DNA from: Polaribacter tangerinus
GTDB lineage: Bacteria; Bacteroidota; Bacteroidia; Flavobacteriales; Flavobacteriaceae
Assembly (NCBI RefSeq): GCF_038024095.1
Contig: NZ_CP150668.1
Location: 1,178,001-1,242,000 of the forward strand
Direction of reading: 5' to 3'
Length of the DNA: 64,000 nucleotides
A program made the position numbers and the translations under genes. The notes under the pieces are model-generated. The model was not told the DNA's origin, ran no database searches, and was given only the letters and a program-made list of their open reading frames with translations. Shown piece by piece: positions 55,206 to 64,000 of this stretch. The first letter of the stretch is position 1. Each line of letters starts with the position of its first letter.

Positions 55206-58200
55206 TTACTTTTTTATTATTCTTTTTACTAAATGTTTATCTTTAGTTGTTACTTTAAAGAAGTAATGCCCTGCAGATAATGTAGTAGTATTAATCTTAT
55301 TTGTGCCTATATCTATTTTCTTTTTCATAATCATTTTCCCATACATATCAAAAACTTCTAGAAGAAGTTCTTCATTAAAATTGATGTAATAAAAGTGTTC
55401 TACTGGATTTGGATACATGGTTAAATTAGGTAGAGTATTATCTGTAGAACTTAAGGTATTTGTTGTTCCTAACAATGTAATATTTTCATTTTCAATTAAA
55501 TAATATAAGGTTTCAGGCGCTCCTTTATTTCCATTAGGATCGGTAATGGATAAGTTAAATTTGTATACTCCATTCGATAAAGAAGAAATATCCAAATCAG
55601 TTAACCTAGTCTCTTCAGCATTTAAATTTCCTGTAAAACTTAAGGTAGTTATATTGCTAGTTTTAGAGGACACCCCATCTAAATTAATATTTAAATTATA
55701 AGAACCCCCAACATCTTGAGTCTCAATAACAACATCTACCGTAAACTCATCTAAAGAGCTTGTGCCATCGTTTTGCAGGTTTGTTCTGGTATAATAAGCA
55801 GAAGGATATACTACATCTTTAGTGTATGCAGTTGTTTTTGTTGCAATTAATTTATCTTCAGAATCAGTAAGCTGAACCGTAAGATTTACTTCACCGTCTA
55901 GAATACCTGTTGTGTTTAAATTTTCTATAATTTGTTCATCAGCACTTAATGTGCCTTCACTTCTTACAACAGCTCCACCACCAAATCTAGAATAAATAGT
56001 AGCTACATAATTTAAACCTGTACAGGGTTTACAAGACATTTTTGCTTTAATAGCATTTACATTACCTGCGTTAATTACCTTATCAGTTATTTCAATTTCT
56101 AAGGCTTCCTCTAATTGAATATCAGATTCTATAATATCGAAACGAACATATTCTTCAAAATTATAACTTCTCGTATTTCCAACTTTATCTAATATTACAA
56201 TGTCTGAAATACCCCAAACACCTGGTGCGGAACCTTGTGGTAGTACTAAGTCAAATCTATAATTACGCCATTTATTATCTAAAACAGGCTCAGTATCTGC
56301 CAAATCTAAGTCTGGATGATTCATAGTGGTATTACCTGTTTGGAAACCATACTTTTTCCCTTGAGGGTCTCTAAGTAGTAAAGAAACTGAATAAACACCC
56401 GCTTCATATCCGGGAAAATCAGATAAATCTCTAGCGTTAAAATTAATATCTACTCTGGTTTCACCGTTTGGAGCTTGAGGATTGGTAGGTTCTGCAACAA
56501 CAGTTATATTGTTTAAATCTATCTCTGGCTTTACAATATCTGGATATTTTGTCTCGACATAAACAGAGTCTTTAACAGCACCAAAATTATTAAAATTATT
56601 AATCCAACCATTGTTATCTGGATTATTAGAAAATTGAACCCAACTATTATTACCTGCTGGGTCTGCAGTTATAAGTGCCGTTGTTGCATAATATCCTGAA
56701 GGGTAATATTCTGGGATATACATATAACCCACATTCACTTTAATAGTGTCTTGAGGGTTAATAGTTTGAGAATTAACTTCCTTGTAATAAGTTTCTGCTT
56801 GGTCTGGGTTTGGGAAATCTATCCTTGAATAATCTCCATTATACTTAAGTGGAGTGTTTATTTCCTCCCATTTTGATACAATTTTTATAGCTTGCCCTGG
56901 CTCTCCATTCGGATCTATCTCTCCATTCGCATTAAAAGTACTATCTATAACTGATAGATTGTAGTCCAAAAATTTAGGAGGAATAAGATCTTCTAATGGG
57001 CTTGAGATAAATAGTTTTGCTCCTACTGTAGAAGTGTTTTCGTATCTGGCATTTCGAACTTGATCATAAATTTTTGCAGAACTCAGGTTCCAATAACCAT
57101 TTTTTGCATATTTACTCAACGTAGCTGAACCAACAAGTACAGAGTCTAGATACCCATTTTTTGGTGTTAATCGTATATCAAATATAGTTCCTATAGAAGA
57201 AGAAAATCTTGTATACACCTCTGTAGCACCATCTATTGCAGGATTTTCTGAAGCTAAACGAACTTCCATAGTTATTGTTTTATCTTCTTCTGGTGCTCCT
57301 TCTACTTTTAAATCTAGCTCTACAATTTTACCCGGAAAAGTATAGTCAGGGTATAAATTATACACTGTAAAGGTTAAGTCTTCTCTTATGATAGATACAT
57401 AACGTGTACCATGCATAATACGGTCTCTTATAAACTCATACTTTTTTTGAGATACATTTATTAAACGATCTGGATTGGTTAAATAAATAGCAATCGACTC
57501 TGCCATATCCTCATTCGGATTTTTTAAGTGCGCATAGGCTGATACAAATTCTGTAGTGTTATAAGTAGACCAACCACTAGCAGAAGTTGGATCTTCAAAC
57601 CAACCACCAAGCTCAGTCCAATCTTTTTTAGTGGTATCATCAAAAGTATATTCCCATAAAAAATGTGCTTTTTCATGTAAAATTAAACGTCTTACATCAC
57701 TTAAATTACTCCCAATAAAAGCTTTAGACATAAATTCTATAGTTTTTAAACCCGTCCAAGCTATTGCGGCTGCTTGCTTGTATGCAGGATCTGGATGATC
57801 TTGTCCGTCTATTCTACGAACTATATATTTTAATCCTTCTTGTTTATGAAAACCTTCGGGTAATTCTTCGAACATACTTAATATTTCTAATTTTTCTGTT
57901 TTATAAAAATCTTGAAAATTAGAATTATCATCTCCCATATAAGTGCCATTATCTTCTTTAAAAACTTGAGCAAATTGACTAGGTTTTACAAATTGTATTC
58001 CAAAACTTTCTTCTGCTAACCAATTTAAAACCTCCTCTTTGTTCCCAAAATCTGTAATAAAATTAACAACTGTGTGGTATAATCTTTTTGAATAAAATTT
58101 ACCACGTATACCATCTAATTTTACAATTTGAGGATTTGCATAAGTAAAAGCACTTTGGCTTACAGTAGCATAAGGAACTTCTCCATCATTATTTATAGTA

Positions 58201-58838
58201 ATATCATCAGGAAGTTCGTTATCAGTTAACATAAATACACCTCTAACGTTTTCTCCAGAACTAAAATCTATAGTACTTCCTTCTCCAAACGGATTATAAG
58301 GTAAATTTGAAAACATTTTGTACAAGCGATAACTGTCTTCTTTACTCCAAGGTTTAATAGAGTCTGACAATACTACTCCGTATGCTGTTCTTAACTTTAT
58401 AGAGGAAAAATCTGAAGGTACACTTACTGTATCGTTAAGAACTACAATTTCACTTGGTTCTGCAACGTAAGATTGTGTGGAATGCCCTGCTGCTGAACCA
58501 TCATCTACCCAGTTATAAGTAAAATCTCCTTCTGTAGCTTCAGTTAAAGTAAACAAAACAGAACTTACAGTGGGAATTTTAACAACTTTTTGAGAAGGAT
58601 AGGTGTACCCTGTTGCATCAAGTTTCACTGCCCATTCACCACTATCTAAAGTAAAGTCAACCGAAGCTGTATTACCATCATTGTATTTTGCATATTTTTT
58701 TATGAGTTGTTCAGCCCCTTTTTGAACAATAACTGTTATAGAATCATTCTCTTTAATACCATCAACTCTTACAGTGAATTGGGCATTCACTAAAAAAGAA
58801 AAAAATAAGAGAGAAATACAAAGGTTATTTTTTAGCAT
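55206..58838 (-). CDS. Large secreted zincin-like protein with T9SS C-terminal sorting domain
   Basis: 1210 residues. A signal peptide ends near LVNAQ. Around residue 388 lies LILHEKAHFLWEY, a zinc HExxH motif, and about 52 residues later NEDMAESIAIYL supplies a Glu in the gluzincin-like position, so a metalloprotease is plausible. The remaining half is a series of Ig/Fn-like beta domains rich in Asp, Asn and Gly (for example KPEIDLNNITVVAEPTNPQ). The last 80 residues are a type A sorting domain: LTMYPNPVEHFYYI, LLEVFDMYGKMI, TTLSAGHYFFKV and LVKRIIKK. It should be exported by type IX secretion and anchored or released at the surface. The substrate is unknown. Confidence 0.82.
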   Translation of the reverse strand: MLKNNLCISLLFFSFLVNAQFTVRVDGIKENDSITVIVQKGAEQLIKKYAKYNDGNTASVDFTLDSGEWAVKLDATGYTYPSQKVVKIPTVSSVLFTLTEATEGDFTYNWVDDGSAAGHSTQSYVAEPSEIVVLNDTVSVPSDFSSIKLRTAYGVVLSDSIKPWSKEDSYRLYKMFSNLPYNPFGEGSTIDFSSGENVRGVFMLTDNELPDDITINNDGEVPYATVSQSAFTYANPQIVKLDGIRGKFYSKRLYHTVVNFITDFGNKEEVLNWLAEESFGIQFVKPSQFAQVFKEDNGTYMGDDNSNFQDFYKTEKLEILSMFEELPEGFHKQEGLKYIVRRIDGQDHPDPAYKQAAAIAWTGLKTIEFMSKAFIGSNLSDVRRLILHEKAHFLWEYTFDDTTKKDWTELGGWFEDPTSASGWSTYNTTEFVSAYAHLKNPNEDMAESIAIYLTNPDRLINVSQKKYEFIRDRIMHGTRYVSIIREDLTFTVYNLYPDYTFPGKIVELDLKVEGAPEEDKTITMEVRLASENPAIDGATEVYTRFSSSIGTIFDIRLTPKNGYLDSVLVGSATLSKYAKNGYWNLSSAKIYDQVRNARYENTSTVGAKLFISSPLEDLIPPKFLDYNLSVIDSTFNANGEIDPNGEPGQAIKIVSKWEEINTPLKYNGDYSRIDFPNPDQAETYYKEVNSQTINPQDTIKVNVGYMYIPEYYPSGYYATTALITADPAGNNSWVQFSNNPDNNGWINNFNNFGAVKDSVYVETKYPDIVKPEIDLNNITVVAEPTNPQAPNGETRVDINFNARDLSDFPGYEAGVYSVSLLLRDPQGKKYGFQTGNTTMNHPDLDLADTEPVLDNKWRNYRFDLVLPQGSAPGVWGISDIVILDKVGNTRSYNFEEYVRFDIIESDIQLEEALEIEITDKVINAGNVNAIKAKMSCKPCTGLNYVATIYSRFGGGAVVRSEGTLSADEQIIENLNTTGILDGEVNLTVQLTDSEDKLIATKTTAYTKDVVYPSAYYTRTNLQNDGTSSLDEFTVDVVIETQDVGGSYNLNINLDGVSSKTSNITTLSFTGNLNAEETRLTDLDISSLSNGVYKFNLSITDPNGNKGAPETLYYLIENENITLLGTTNTLSSTDNTLPNLTMYPNPVEHFYYINFNEELLLEVFDMYGKMIMKKKIDIGTNKINTTTLSAGHYFFKVTTKDKHLVKRIIKK

Positions 58839-59310
58839 ACTTAAATTTTAACACTAATTATTTTCTAAAAGTAACACAAAATTATAGAATTTTCCTTTGA
58901 AAATTAAAAAATTCTAACAATTTGAGAATTGAAGAAGCACTTACATCTAATGATATACAAATTTTAAATATAATAGAATCCAATTATTCTAACCTACCTC
59001 AGTGATGCAAATCTAATGAGAAATAATAACTGAAAATGGGAGGTATTATTACAACAGAATACTCTTTTTGTCGAACCTCAAATTTGAAACCAATATTTAG
59101 ATTAATCCGTTAATTTACATGTATTAAGGATGATTCCAATAAAAAACGGACTAGTAAAAATACTAGTCCGTCTTGTTTAGTAGATAACACATTCGAAATA
59201 TCGAACATTAGTTTTACAACAAGAGATTTAATTGATACTCATAATTTGATGACTCTTGTTATGAAAGGTTCAGGTGTTTGAATTTTAACTCCTCTTCACC
59301 CAAGATAAAA
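58839..59310. other. Spacer with one terminator, no gene seen
   Basis: About 470 bases between the T9SS gene start and the acetolactate-decarboxylase-like gene end. Apart from the hairpin at 59141-59176 and an AACAAGAG/CTCTTGTT inverted repeat near 59218-59260, I see no open frame or recognisable remnant. Confidence 0.5.
59141..59176. terminator. Terminator hairpin
   Basis: ACGGACTAGTA pairs with TACTAGTCCGT around AAAA; the minus strand ends in a T6 run, the plus strand in TCTTGTTT. Best taken as the terminator of the 59311-60012 gene on the minus strand. Confidence 0.85.
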
Positions 59311-60012
59311 TTACTTTGAAACTTTCATGGTTACTTTTGAAGAGTTAAAATCGGTTTCATCGATATGACCTAACACTTCAAGATCATCGGAAATAAAGTG
59401 TGCATGAAAGAAACTGTCGTGGTGCGTAAAAACGGCCTTATGATTTCGAGAAAAAAAGCCTATCAAAGATCCACTAATATTTTTGAAATCATATTGAGTC
59501 AATCCTTGGTGCGCTTCATCTGGGGATGATACTTTCTTACCCTCAGGTAGATTCACACTGTGAACTTTTATGTTATCAAATAAACCATCGATACGTATTA
59601 ATATTGGTTGGTCATAATCTTTGTACACTGAATTAATATATTCCTCAAGCTCCTTTAACGTAAAATTTTCACGATTGAATTCAACAACTTTTAAATCACT
59701 ATTTGTGCTGTATACAAAAAAGGGAGCCCTGACTGAAGGGATTTTAGTTACCTGATGAGAAATACTATCAATAACCTTCGAGACAAATGTTTGTCCATCA
59801 AACACTACTATTTCTCCTTTTAAAAACTCAATAGGTCCTAATCCATAGGTTTCTTTGTTATTTAATGAATCTGTTGCAATCTTACCTTTCAAATCTCCTT
59901 TCCACATCACATCTCTCATTTCACCAACAACCTTAATAGAAGAAGTGTTTGTTGATTTGGTACATGAGGCAAACAGAAGCGCGGAAAAGATGTAAATAAT
60001 ATTTTTTAACAT
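59311..60012 (-). CDS. Acetolactate decarboxylase-like lipoprotein
   Basis: 233 residues. The N-terminus IIYIFSALLFASC is a lipoprotein signal with Cys 17, so the protein is exported. The body matches alpha-acetolactate decarboxylase: YGLGPIEFLKGEIVVFDGQTF with Glu 67, ILIRIDGLFDNIKV, and the zinc site FFHAHFISDDLEVLGH with His 203, 205 and 216. At the position of the catalytic Arg (in the RTV/RSV segment of the family) this protein has His 151, by my hand alignment. The family converts acetolactate to acetoin. An exported form with an altered residue may have another substrate. It lies on the host side of the tRNA-Met fragment. Confidence 0.75.
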   Translation of the reverse strand: MLKNIIYIFSALLFASCTKSTNTSSIKVVGEMRDVMWKGDLKGKIATDSLNNKETYGLGPIEFLKGEIVVFDGQTFVSKVIDSISHQVTKIPSVRAPFFVYSTNSDLKVVEFNRENFTLKELEEYINSVYKDYDQPILIRIDGLFDNIKVHSVNLPEGKKVSSPDEAHQGLTQYDFKNISGSLIGFFSRNHKAVFTHHDSFFHAHFISDDLEVLGHIDETDFNSSKVTMKVSK

Positions 60013-60024
60013 GCTGTAAAAATA

Positions 60025-60062
60025 AAAAAACGGCTACACTTTATAAAAGTATAACCGTTTTA
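60025..60062 (-). terminator. Terminator after the tRNA-Met fragment
   Basis: AAAACGG..TA pairs imperfectly with TAaCCGTTTT. On the minus strand the T run directly follows the tRNA 3' fragment, as expected for a tRNA gene's own terminator. Confidence 0.7.
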
Positions 60063-60069
60063 TTGTTAT

Positions 60070-60113
60070 AGTACGGGAACTGGACTCGAACCAGTGACCT
60101 TCGGGTTATGAGC
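60070..60113 (-). other. tRNA-Met(CAT) 3' fragment, attachment-site remnant
   Basis: On the minus strand, the anticodon loop CTCATAA, anticodon-stem 3' half CCCGA, a complete T arm (ACTGG-TTCGAGT-CCAGT) and the acceptor 3' half TCCCGTA are present. Upstream of the loop the sequence is CAGAG, not the TCGGG needed to pair with CCCGA, and the D arm and acceptor 5' half are missing. It is therefore not a functional tRNA but the 3' half left by integration of an element into a tRNA gene. The host side is at lower coordinates, the element side at higher coordinates. Confidence 0.75.
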
Positions 60114-60173
60114 TCTGCGCCTATCAAATTCTAAACGCATTTACTTGGCTCACACCCCCTCAAAATATAAAAT

Positions 60174-60193
60174 CGTATGCAAAAACGTATGCA
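60174..60193. repeat. Direct repeat CGTATGCA x2 beside the tRNA fragment
   Basis: CGTATGCA at 60174-60181 and 60186-60193, separated by four A/C bases. Short direct repeats next to a tRNA 3' fragment look like arm-type binding sites of a tyrosine recombinase. No integrase gene is present up to 64000. Confidence 0.5.
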
Positions 60194-60325
60194 GATTTTA
60201 GTTTTCTGATTATTATAATATTAAGTGCAAGATACTCAAAAAATGATGAATTTCATTACTGTAATTATTACTTGAAAATTAAGCCAAAAGACAAATACTC
60301 AATTCTAATTTATTACACCTTGTAG

Positions 60326-61978
60326 TTAATTCCAGAACACACTATACAATACCACTAAGATTAGCATTACTGCAAACGAACCAATATTAAATAACGGACT
60401 CGTTTTAAACATTGCTTTAGAAATATCAATTCCTTTTTCATCATCAGCACCTTTGTGTTGCACGTAACTATAAATTGCTATCACAATCATTGTTAACACA
60501 ACAGTATAGCCCATTTGATCCATAAATGGTACATCTACAAAGAATGAACTTGTAGACCATCCCTTTGGTCCTACTTTAAAGTACATCGCAATAGGTATTG
60601 ATACTAACGCACCAACAATTGCTCCTTTGTTGGTGGTTTTTTTCCAGAATAACCCTAACATAAATACGGCTAAAATTCCTGGACTTACTACTCCTGTATA
60701 TTCTTGGATAAATTGAAAAGCTTGATCTAAATTCCCTAACAAAGGCGCCATAATACAAGCGATTACTAAGGCAACTGCCGCAGAAATTCTACCCATATTT
60801 ACGGTTGCTTTATCAGATGCATTTTTATTGATGTATTGTTTGTAGATATCCATCGTAAAAATAGTAGAGGTTGAGTTTAACATCGAGGCTAATGAGGAAA
60901 CAATAGCTGCTGCTAACGCTGCAAACGCCACACCTTTTAAGCCTGTTGGTAAAAACTGTAACAACCAAGGATAGGCCTTATCTGCTTGTTCGGCAGTTGG
61001 TAAATTTTCTAATCCGGCTGCTCCTAATCTTGCCATAATTTCAGGATCATTGACCATTACATAGGCTGCAATTCCAGGAATTACCACAATTAACGGAATC
61101 ACTAATTTTAAACCAGCTGCAAATAAAATCCCTTTTTGTGCTTCTTTTAAAGATTTAGCAGCCAAGGTTCTTTGGATGATGTATTGATTAAATCCCCAGT
61201 AATACAAATTCGCAACCCACATTCCACCCACAAGAACTGCAATACCAGGTAAGTTTTTATATTCAGGATTCGATTCATCTAAAATCATCGCAAAACGTTC
61301 AGGAACCGCTTCGTATATGGTAGTTAAGCCTGCAAACATCCCTTGTCCGTCTGAAACCGTATTTAAAGCCAAATAAGTGGTAACCAAACCACCAATTACT
61401 AGAAATACAACTTGAATTACATCGGTCCAAGCCACTGCAGAAAGTCCTCCATATAAAGAATAGGCTGCTGCAAAAAGCGCTAAACCAGCAACCCCATACA
61501 TCATAGGAATTCCCATAATCGTTTCTAAGGCTAGAGAACCTAAATACAAGACAGTAGTCAAGTTTACAAACACGTATAAAGCAATCCAAAATACCGCTAA
61601 AATGGTTTTTAAATTGGTAGAGTATCGTTTTTCAACAAATTCAGGAATGGTGTACAAGCCTTTTTCAATAAAGATCGGTAAGAAATACTTTCCTACAATG
61701 ATTAAAGTGATGGCTGCCATCCACTCGTAAGAAGCAATAGCTAATCCCGAAGCAAAACCAGAACCAGACATCCCAATAAATTGTTCCGCAGAAATGTTTG
61801 CGGCAATTAAAGAAGCACCAATTGCCCACCAAGGCAAAGATTTACTGGCTAAAAAGTAATCTTCTGCATTTTTTTGATGTCCTTTTTTGTCTCTAGAAAC
61901 CCATAATCCGACTCCTAAAATTAGAATCGCATAGGCGATAAATATGATGTAATCTAAAATTTCAAAACTTGATGTCAT
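60326..61978 (-). CDS. Sodium:solute symporter, SGLT-like (SSS family)
   Basis: 550 residues, 13-14 hydrophobic helices. The family regions are AEDYFLASKSLPWWAIGASLIAANIS, ISAEQFIGMSGSGFASGLAI, and YSLYGGLSAVAWTDVIQVVFL. The resemblance is to Na+/sugar symporters of marine Bacteroidetes polysaccharide loci. It probably imports a mono- or disaccharide released by the sulfatases upstream; the sugar cannot be named. It is inside the presumed integrated element, 63 bases after the sulfatase. Confidence 0.88.
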   Translation of the reverse strand: MTSSFEILDYIIFIAYAILILGVGLWVSRDKKGHQKNAEDYFLASKSLPWWAIGASLIAANISAEQFIGMSGSGFASGLAIASYEWMAAITLIIVGKYFLPIFIEKGLYTIPEFVEKRYSTNLKTILAVFWIALYVFVNLTTVLYLGSLALETIMGIPMMYGVAGLALFAAAYSLYGGLSAVAWTDVIQVVFLVIGGLVTTYLALNTVSDGQGMFAGLTTIYEAVPERFAMILDESNPEYKNLPGIAVLVGGMWVANLYYWGFNQYIIQRTLAAKSLKEAQKGILFAAGLKLVIPLIVVIPGIAAYVMVNDPEIMARLGAAGLENLPTAEQADKAYPWLLQFLPTGLKGVAFAALAAAIVSSLASMLNSTSTIFTMDIYKQYINKNASDKATVNMGRISAAVALVIACIMAPLLGNLDQAFQFIQEYTGVVSPGILAVFMLGLFWKKTTNKGAIVGALVSIPIAMYFKVGPKGWSTSSFFVDVPFMDQMGYTVVLTMIVIAIYSYVQHKGADDEKGIDISKAMFKTSPLFNIGSFAVMLILVVLYSVFWN

Positions 61979-62041
61979 AATTTATAAAAATATATAGTAT
62001 TGGTTATTAATTTTATTAGTTGTTAAAGAAAGATGAAAATC

Positions 62042-63439
62042 TTATTTCAAACTCATTCCTGAATATTTTTCAACATTCATTTCTTTCTCCCATTTTATCA
62101 ATTTATCCTTCAGTTTATCAACAATATCAGGCATTTTAGTATTTAAATCATATTCCTCTTTAACATCTTTAGAAATGTTAAAGAGCTCAGTTTTTCCACT
62201 TCTGTAGGTTAATAGTTTCCAATCTCCATCTCTTACTGATGCGTATAAGTCTTCATAAGCTCTATATCCAAAGAGCGTTCTTTCTTTTAATAGCTTATTT
62301 TCTTTGATGGTCGAAAGCAATGAAACCCCATCTAAATTCTGATATATAGAAGTATCTCCACCTGCTATTTCTACTAAAGTTGGAAATAAATCTGTAGATT
62401 GAACTGGTGTGTCATTTTTACTATTAGGACTTGTAACACCATCCCAATAAAAGAAAAAAGGTATGCGAGCACCTCCTTCAAAAAGGGTCTCGGTCATTTT
62501 ACCTCCTCTAAAAGGTGCATTTTCAAAATAGCCTCCTTGGTCAGATAAAAAAATAAAAATGGTTTCCTTTTCTTTACCAGCATCTTTAATGGCTTGCATA
62601 ACTCTTCCTACTGATTCATCAGTAGCTTTCACCATTGCAGCATAATGAGCAAATTTACCTTTCAATCCTTTTGCTTCAAAATACGCTACTAAATCTTTAC
62701 GGCCTTCATGTGGTGAGTGCGCAGAATAATAGGAAAATGTGAGCAAAAAAGGATTTTCTTTTTTATAATTACGAATAAAACAAACTGCTTCATTAGTCAA
62801 TTTATCTGTTAAATAGGTGTTTTTTGTATCCTCAAAAATACTGTCTTGCCTAAAATAAGGTGGGTAATATGATTTTGGATGTCCGAAATTTGAAGTACCA
62901 ATTTGTTTATCAAAACCTTGTTTATTTGGGTGATATGATTCATGACCTAAATGCCATTTTCCTAAAAACATATTATAATATCCTTGGGTTTTTAAAGCCT
63001 CTGCATAGGTTTTATGTTCTAAAGGCAACCAATTCCTTGATGGAAATTGTGCTGGATCTCTTGGTAATAAATGATATTCTATAGAACCTCTGCCAAACTG
63101 ATCAAAACCATTTTTTTTACCTCCAGGAATATGACGAACCATCTCTAAACGCACAGGATGCTTACCCGTTAATAATGTTGCTCGACTTGGGCTACAAGTT
63201 GGTGTAGGGATATAGGCTTGTTCAAAACTTAGTCCAGATTTTGCCAAACTATTAATATTCGGAGACTCGAAAATAGGATTACGAAAACCAAGATCTGACC
63301 AGCCTAAATCATCTACAAAGAATAAAACGATATTCGGCTTATTTTTTGTTTGCTTAGGATTACTTTTTGATTCACAACCAACCAAACTGGTAATTACTAA
63401 CAATCCTATAGATACTATTTTAGTATAGTTTAACCTCAT
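62042..63439 (-). CDS. Sulfatase lipoprotein (formylglycine-dependent, S1 type)
   Basis: 465 residues. Lipoprotein signal with lipobox Cys 22 (SLVGC). The metal-binding start is PNIVLFFVDDLGWSDLG. The maturation motif is PTPTCSPSRATLLTGK with Cys 82 in the CxPxR context, which is converted to formylglycine. Downstream GKWHLGH, and FLSDQGGYFENAPFRGGK, supply further conserved active-site residues. It removes sulfate esters, probably from a marine polysaccharide. It lies 14 bases after a second sulfatase, which suggests an operon, and before the symporter. Confidence 0.92.
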   Translation of the reverse strand: MRLNYTKIVSIGLLVITSLVGCESKSNPKQTKNKPNIVLFFVDDLGWSDLGFRNPIFESPNINSLAKSGLSFEQAYIPTPTCSPSRATLLTGKHPVRLEMVRHIPGGKKNGFDQFGRGSIEYHLLPRDPAQFPSRNWLPLEHKTYAEALKTQGYYNMFLGKWHLGHESYHPNKQGFDKQIGTSNFGHPKSYYPPYFRQDSIFEDTKNTYLTDKLTNEAVCFIRNYKKENPFLLTFSYYSAHSPHEGRKDLVAYFEAKGLKGKFAHYAAMVKATDESVGRVMQAIKDAGKEKETIFIFLSDQGGYFENAPFRGGKMTETLFEGGARIPFFFYWDGVTSPNSKNDTPVQSTDLFPTLVEIAGGDTSIYQNLDGVSLLSTIKENKLLKERTLFGYRAYEDLYASVRDGDWKLLTYRSGKTELFNISKDVKEEYDLNTKMPDIVDKLKDKLIKWEKEMNVEKYSGMSLK

Positions 63440-63453
63440 ACTAAAAATAGTTT

Positions 63454-64000
63454 TTATTTGAAAACATTATATTCTGGATTAATTTTAGCAGATTTAAAAA
63501 GTGGTCTGTCCTTCCACAAGTCATAAGTTGCCTTTAATTGTTTTACATCTTCGGGTTTTTGACCTTGATCACTGGTTTCTTTAATCCAGTTTTCTAAAAC
63601 ATTTCTGTGCTCTTTTAGAATAGTTTGATAACTTTTATTATTTGCCAAGTTATTCATTTGATGAGGGTCTTCCTCAAGATTATACAATTCTTCAACAGGT
63701 CTTACTCCAAACCAATGTTCTTCTTGATAGGGTGTTAATTTACCTTCTTTATATAACCTTTTAAAATCTTTAACCACAGGCGAACGGTCTCTATAACCAG
63801 CCTGTAACATGGGTCTGTTTGGAAAATAATTTTTAATATATCTAAATTTTTCTGAGACAACGGTTCTAATTTTATCTATTGTAAAATCGCATCGATCTCT
63901 TGCTCCTATTACATAATTTTGTTTTTGATACTGATCAGAAAAAAGATTTTGACCATCTAAATAATTAGGTAGTTTTGCATTTGCTAAAGCTAAAGTAGTT
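63454..64000 (-). CDS. Second sulfatase, C-terminal part (runs off the window)
   Basis: The frame is open from the window edge to the stop at 63454, giving 182 residues of a C-terminus. LPNYLDGQNLFSDQ, YVIGARDRCDFTIDKIRTVV, YRDRSPVVKDFKRLYKEG and VEELYNLEEDPHQMNNLA are typical of the C-terminal region of S1 sulfatases, where the phrase ELYNLEEDPHQMNNLA is widely conserved. The catalytic part is beyond 64000. An internal ATG at 63810 is not a true start, as the frame is open upstream with family-like sequence. Confidence 0.85.
   Translation of the reverse strand, partial: TTLALANAKLPNYLDGQNLFSDQYQKQNYVIGARDRCDFTIDKIRTVVSEKFRYIKNYFPNRPMLQAGYRDRSPVVKDFKRLYKEGKLTPYQEEHWFGVRPVEELYNLEEDPHQMNNLANNKSYQTILKEHRNVLENWIKETSDQGQKPEDVKQLKATYDLWKDRPLFKSAKINPEYNVFK

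Noticed and set aside
60070..60150. A complete tRNA gene
   Set aside because: Only the anticodon loop to acceptor 3' half is present; the 5' anticodon stem does not pair and the D arm and acceptor 5' strand are missing.

Overview
The window reads as a low-GC chromosome segment from a member of the Flavobacteriaceae, probably a marine genus close to Polaribacter (genus is inference). Supporting signs: Alternative Complex III with cytochrome oxidase, a type IX secretion sorting domain, GLPGLI and TonB-dependent outer-membrane proteins, sulfatases with an SGLT-type symporter, a short primary sigma factor, and promoters of the Bacteroidetes form TTG-N19-TAnnTTTG. Most of the window is core genome.

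Layout. 1-3770: ahcY (partial), a phosphopantetheinyl transferase, and a forward set of prenylglyceryl phosphate synthase, PnuC, NadR-like kinase and ArfB. 3770-8121: a 4.35-kb insert between two 38-bp copies of the arfB 3' end. It carries a secreted Cys peptide, a GLPGLI protein and a TonB-receptor-like outer-membrane protein, with a divergent XRE-type regulator. Both the receptor and the regulator are out of frame at simple repeats (A8 and 4 x 10 bp), so the insert looks phase-variable or decaying. 8182-12078: a structured RNA, a TPP riboswitch with a thiamine-type TonB receptor, and rpoD. 12082-15893: a sulfur module (HMA protein, rhodanese lipoprotein, persulfide dioxygenase-rhodanese fusion, SulP). 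15933-28363: ruvB, then the ActABCDEF-coxBA respiratory operon. 28562-33765: a SPOR protein and rimP-nusA-infB with a terminator-like leader hairpin. 33875-45448: a GapN-like dehydrogenase, ilvDBNC-ilvA and leuAB. 45518-52636: a helical hypothetical protein, then thrABC and a lipoprotein. 52939-60062: an EamA-like/HTH pair, a secreted T9SS zincin-like protein and an acetolactate-decarboxylase-like lipoprotein. 60070-64000: a tRNA-Met 3' fragment with short direct repeats marks what looks like the end of an integrated element carrying a symporter and two sulfatases.

Regulation is unusually readable. The ilv operon has an Ile/Val-rich leader peptide followed by a terminator, and the thr operon has a Thr-rich leader peptide. 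The nusA operon has a terminator-like hairpin between promoter and rimP, ilvA starts 12 nt after a terminator, and the thiamine receptor sits behind a TPP riboswitch.

The most novel candidate is the arfB-bounded insert: a putative contingency module in which copy-number change in a decamer repeat would switch a small DNA-binding protein, and slippage in A8 would switch the outer-membrane protein. All functional assignments come from reading motifs and context; no database search was run.
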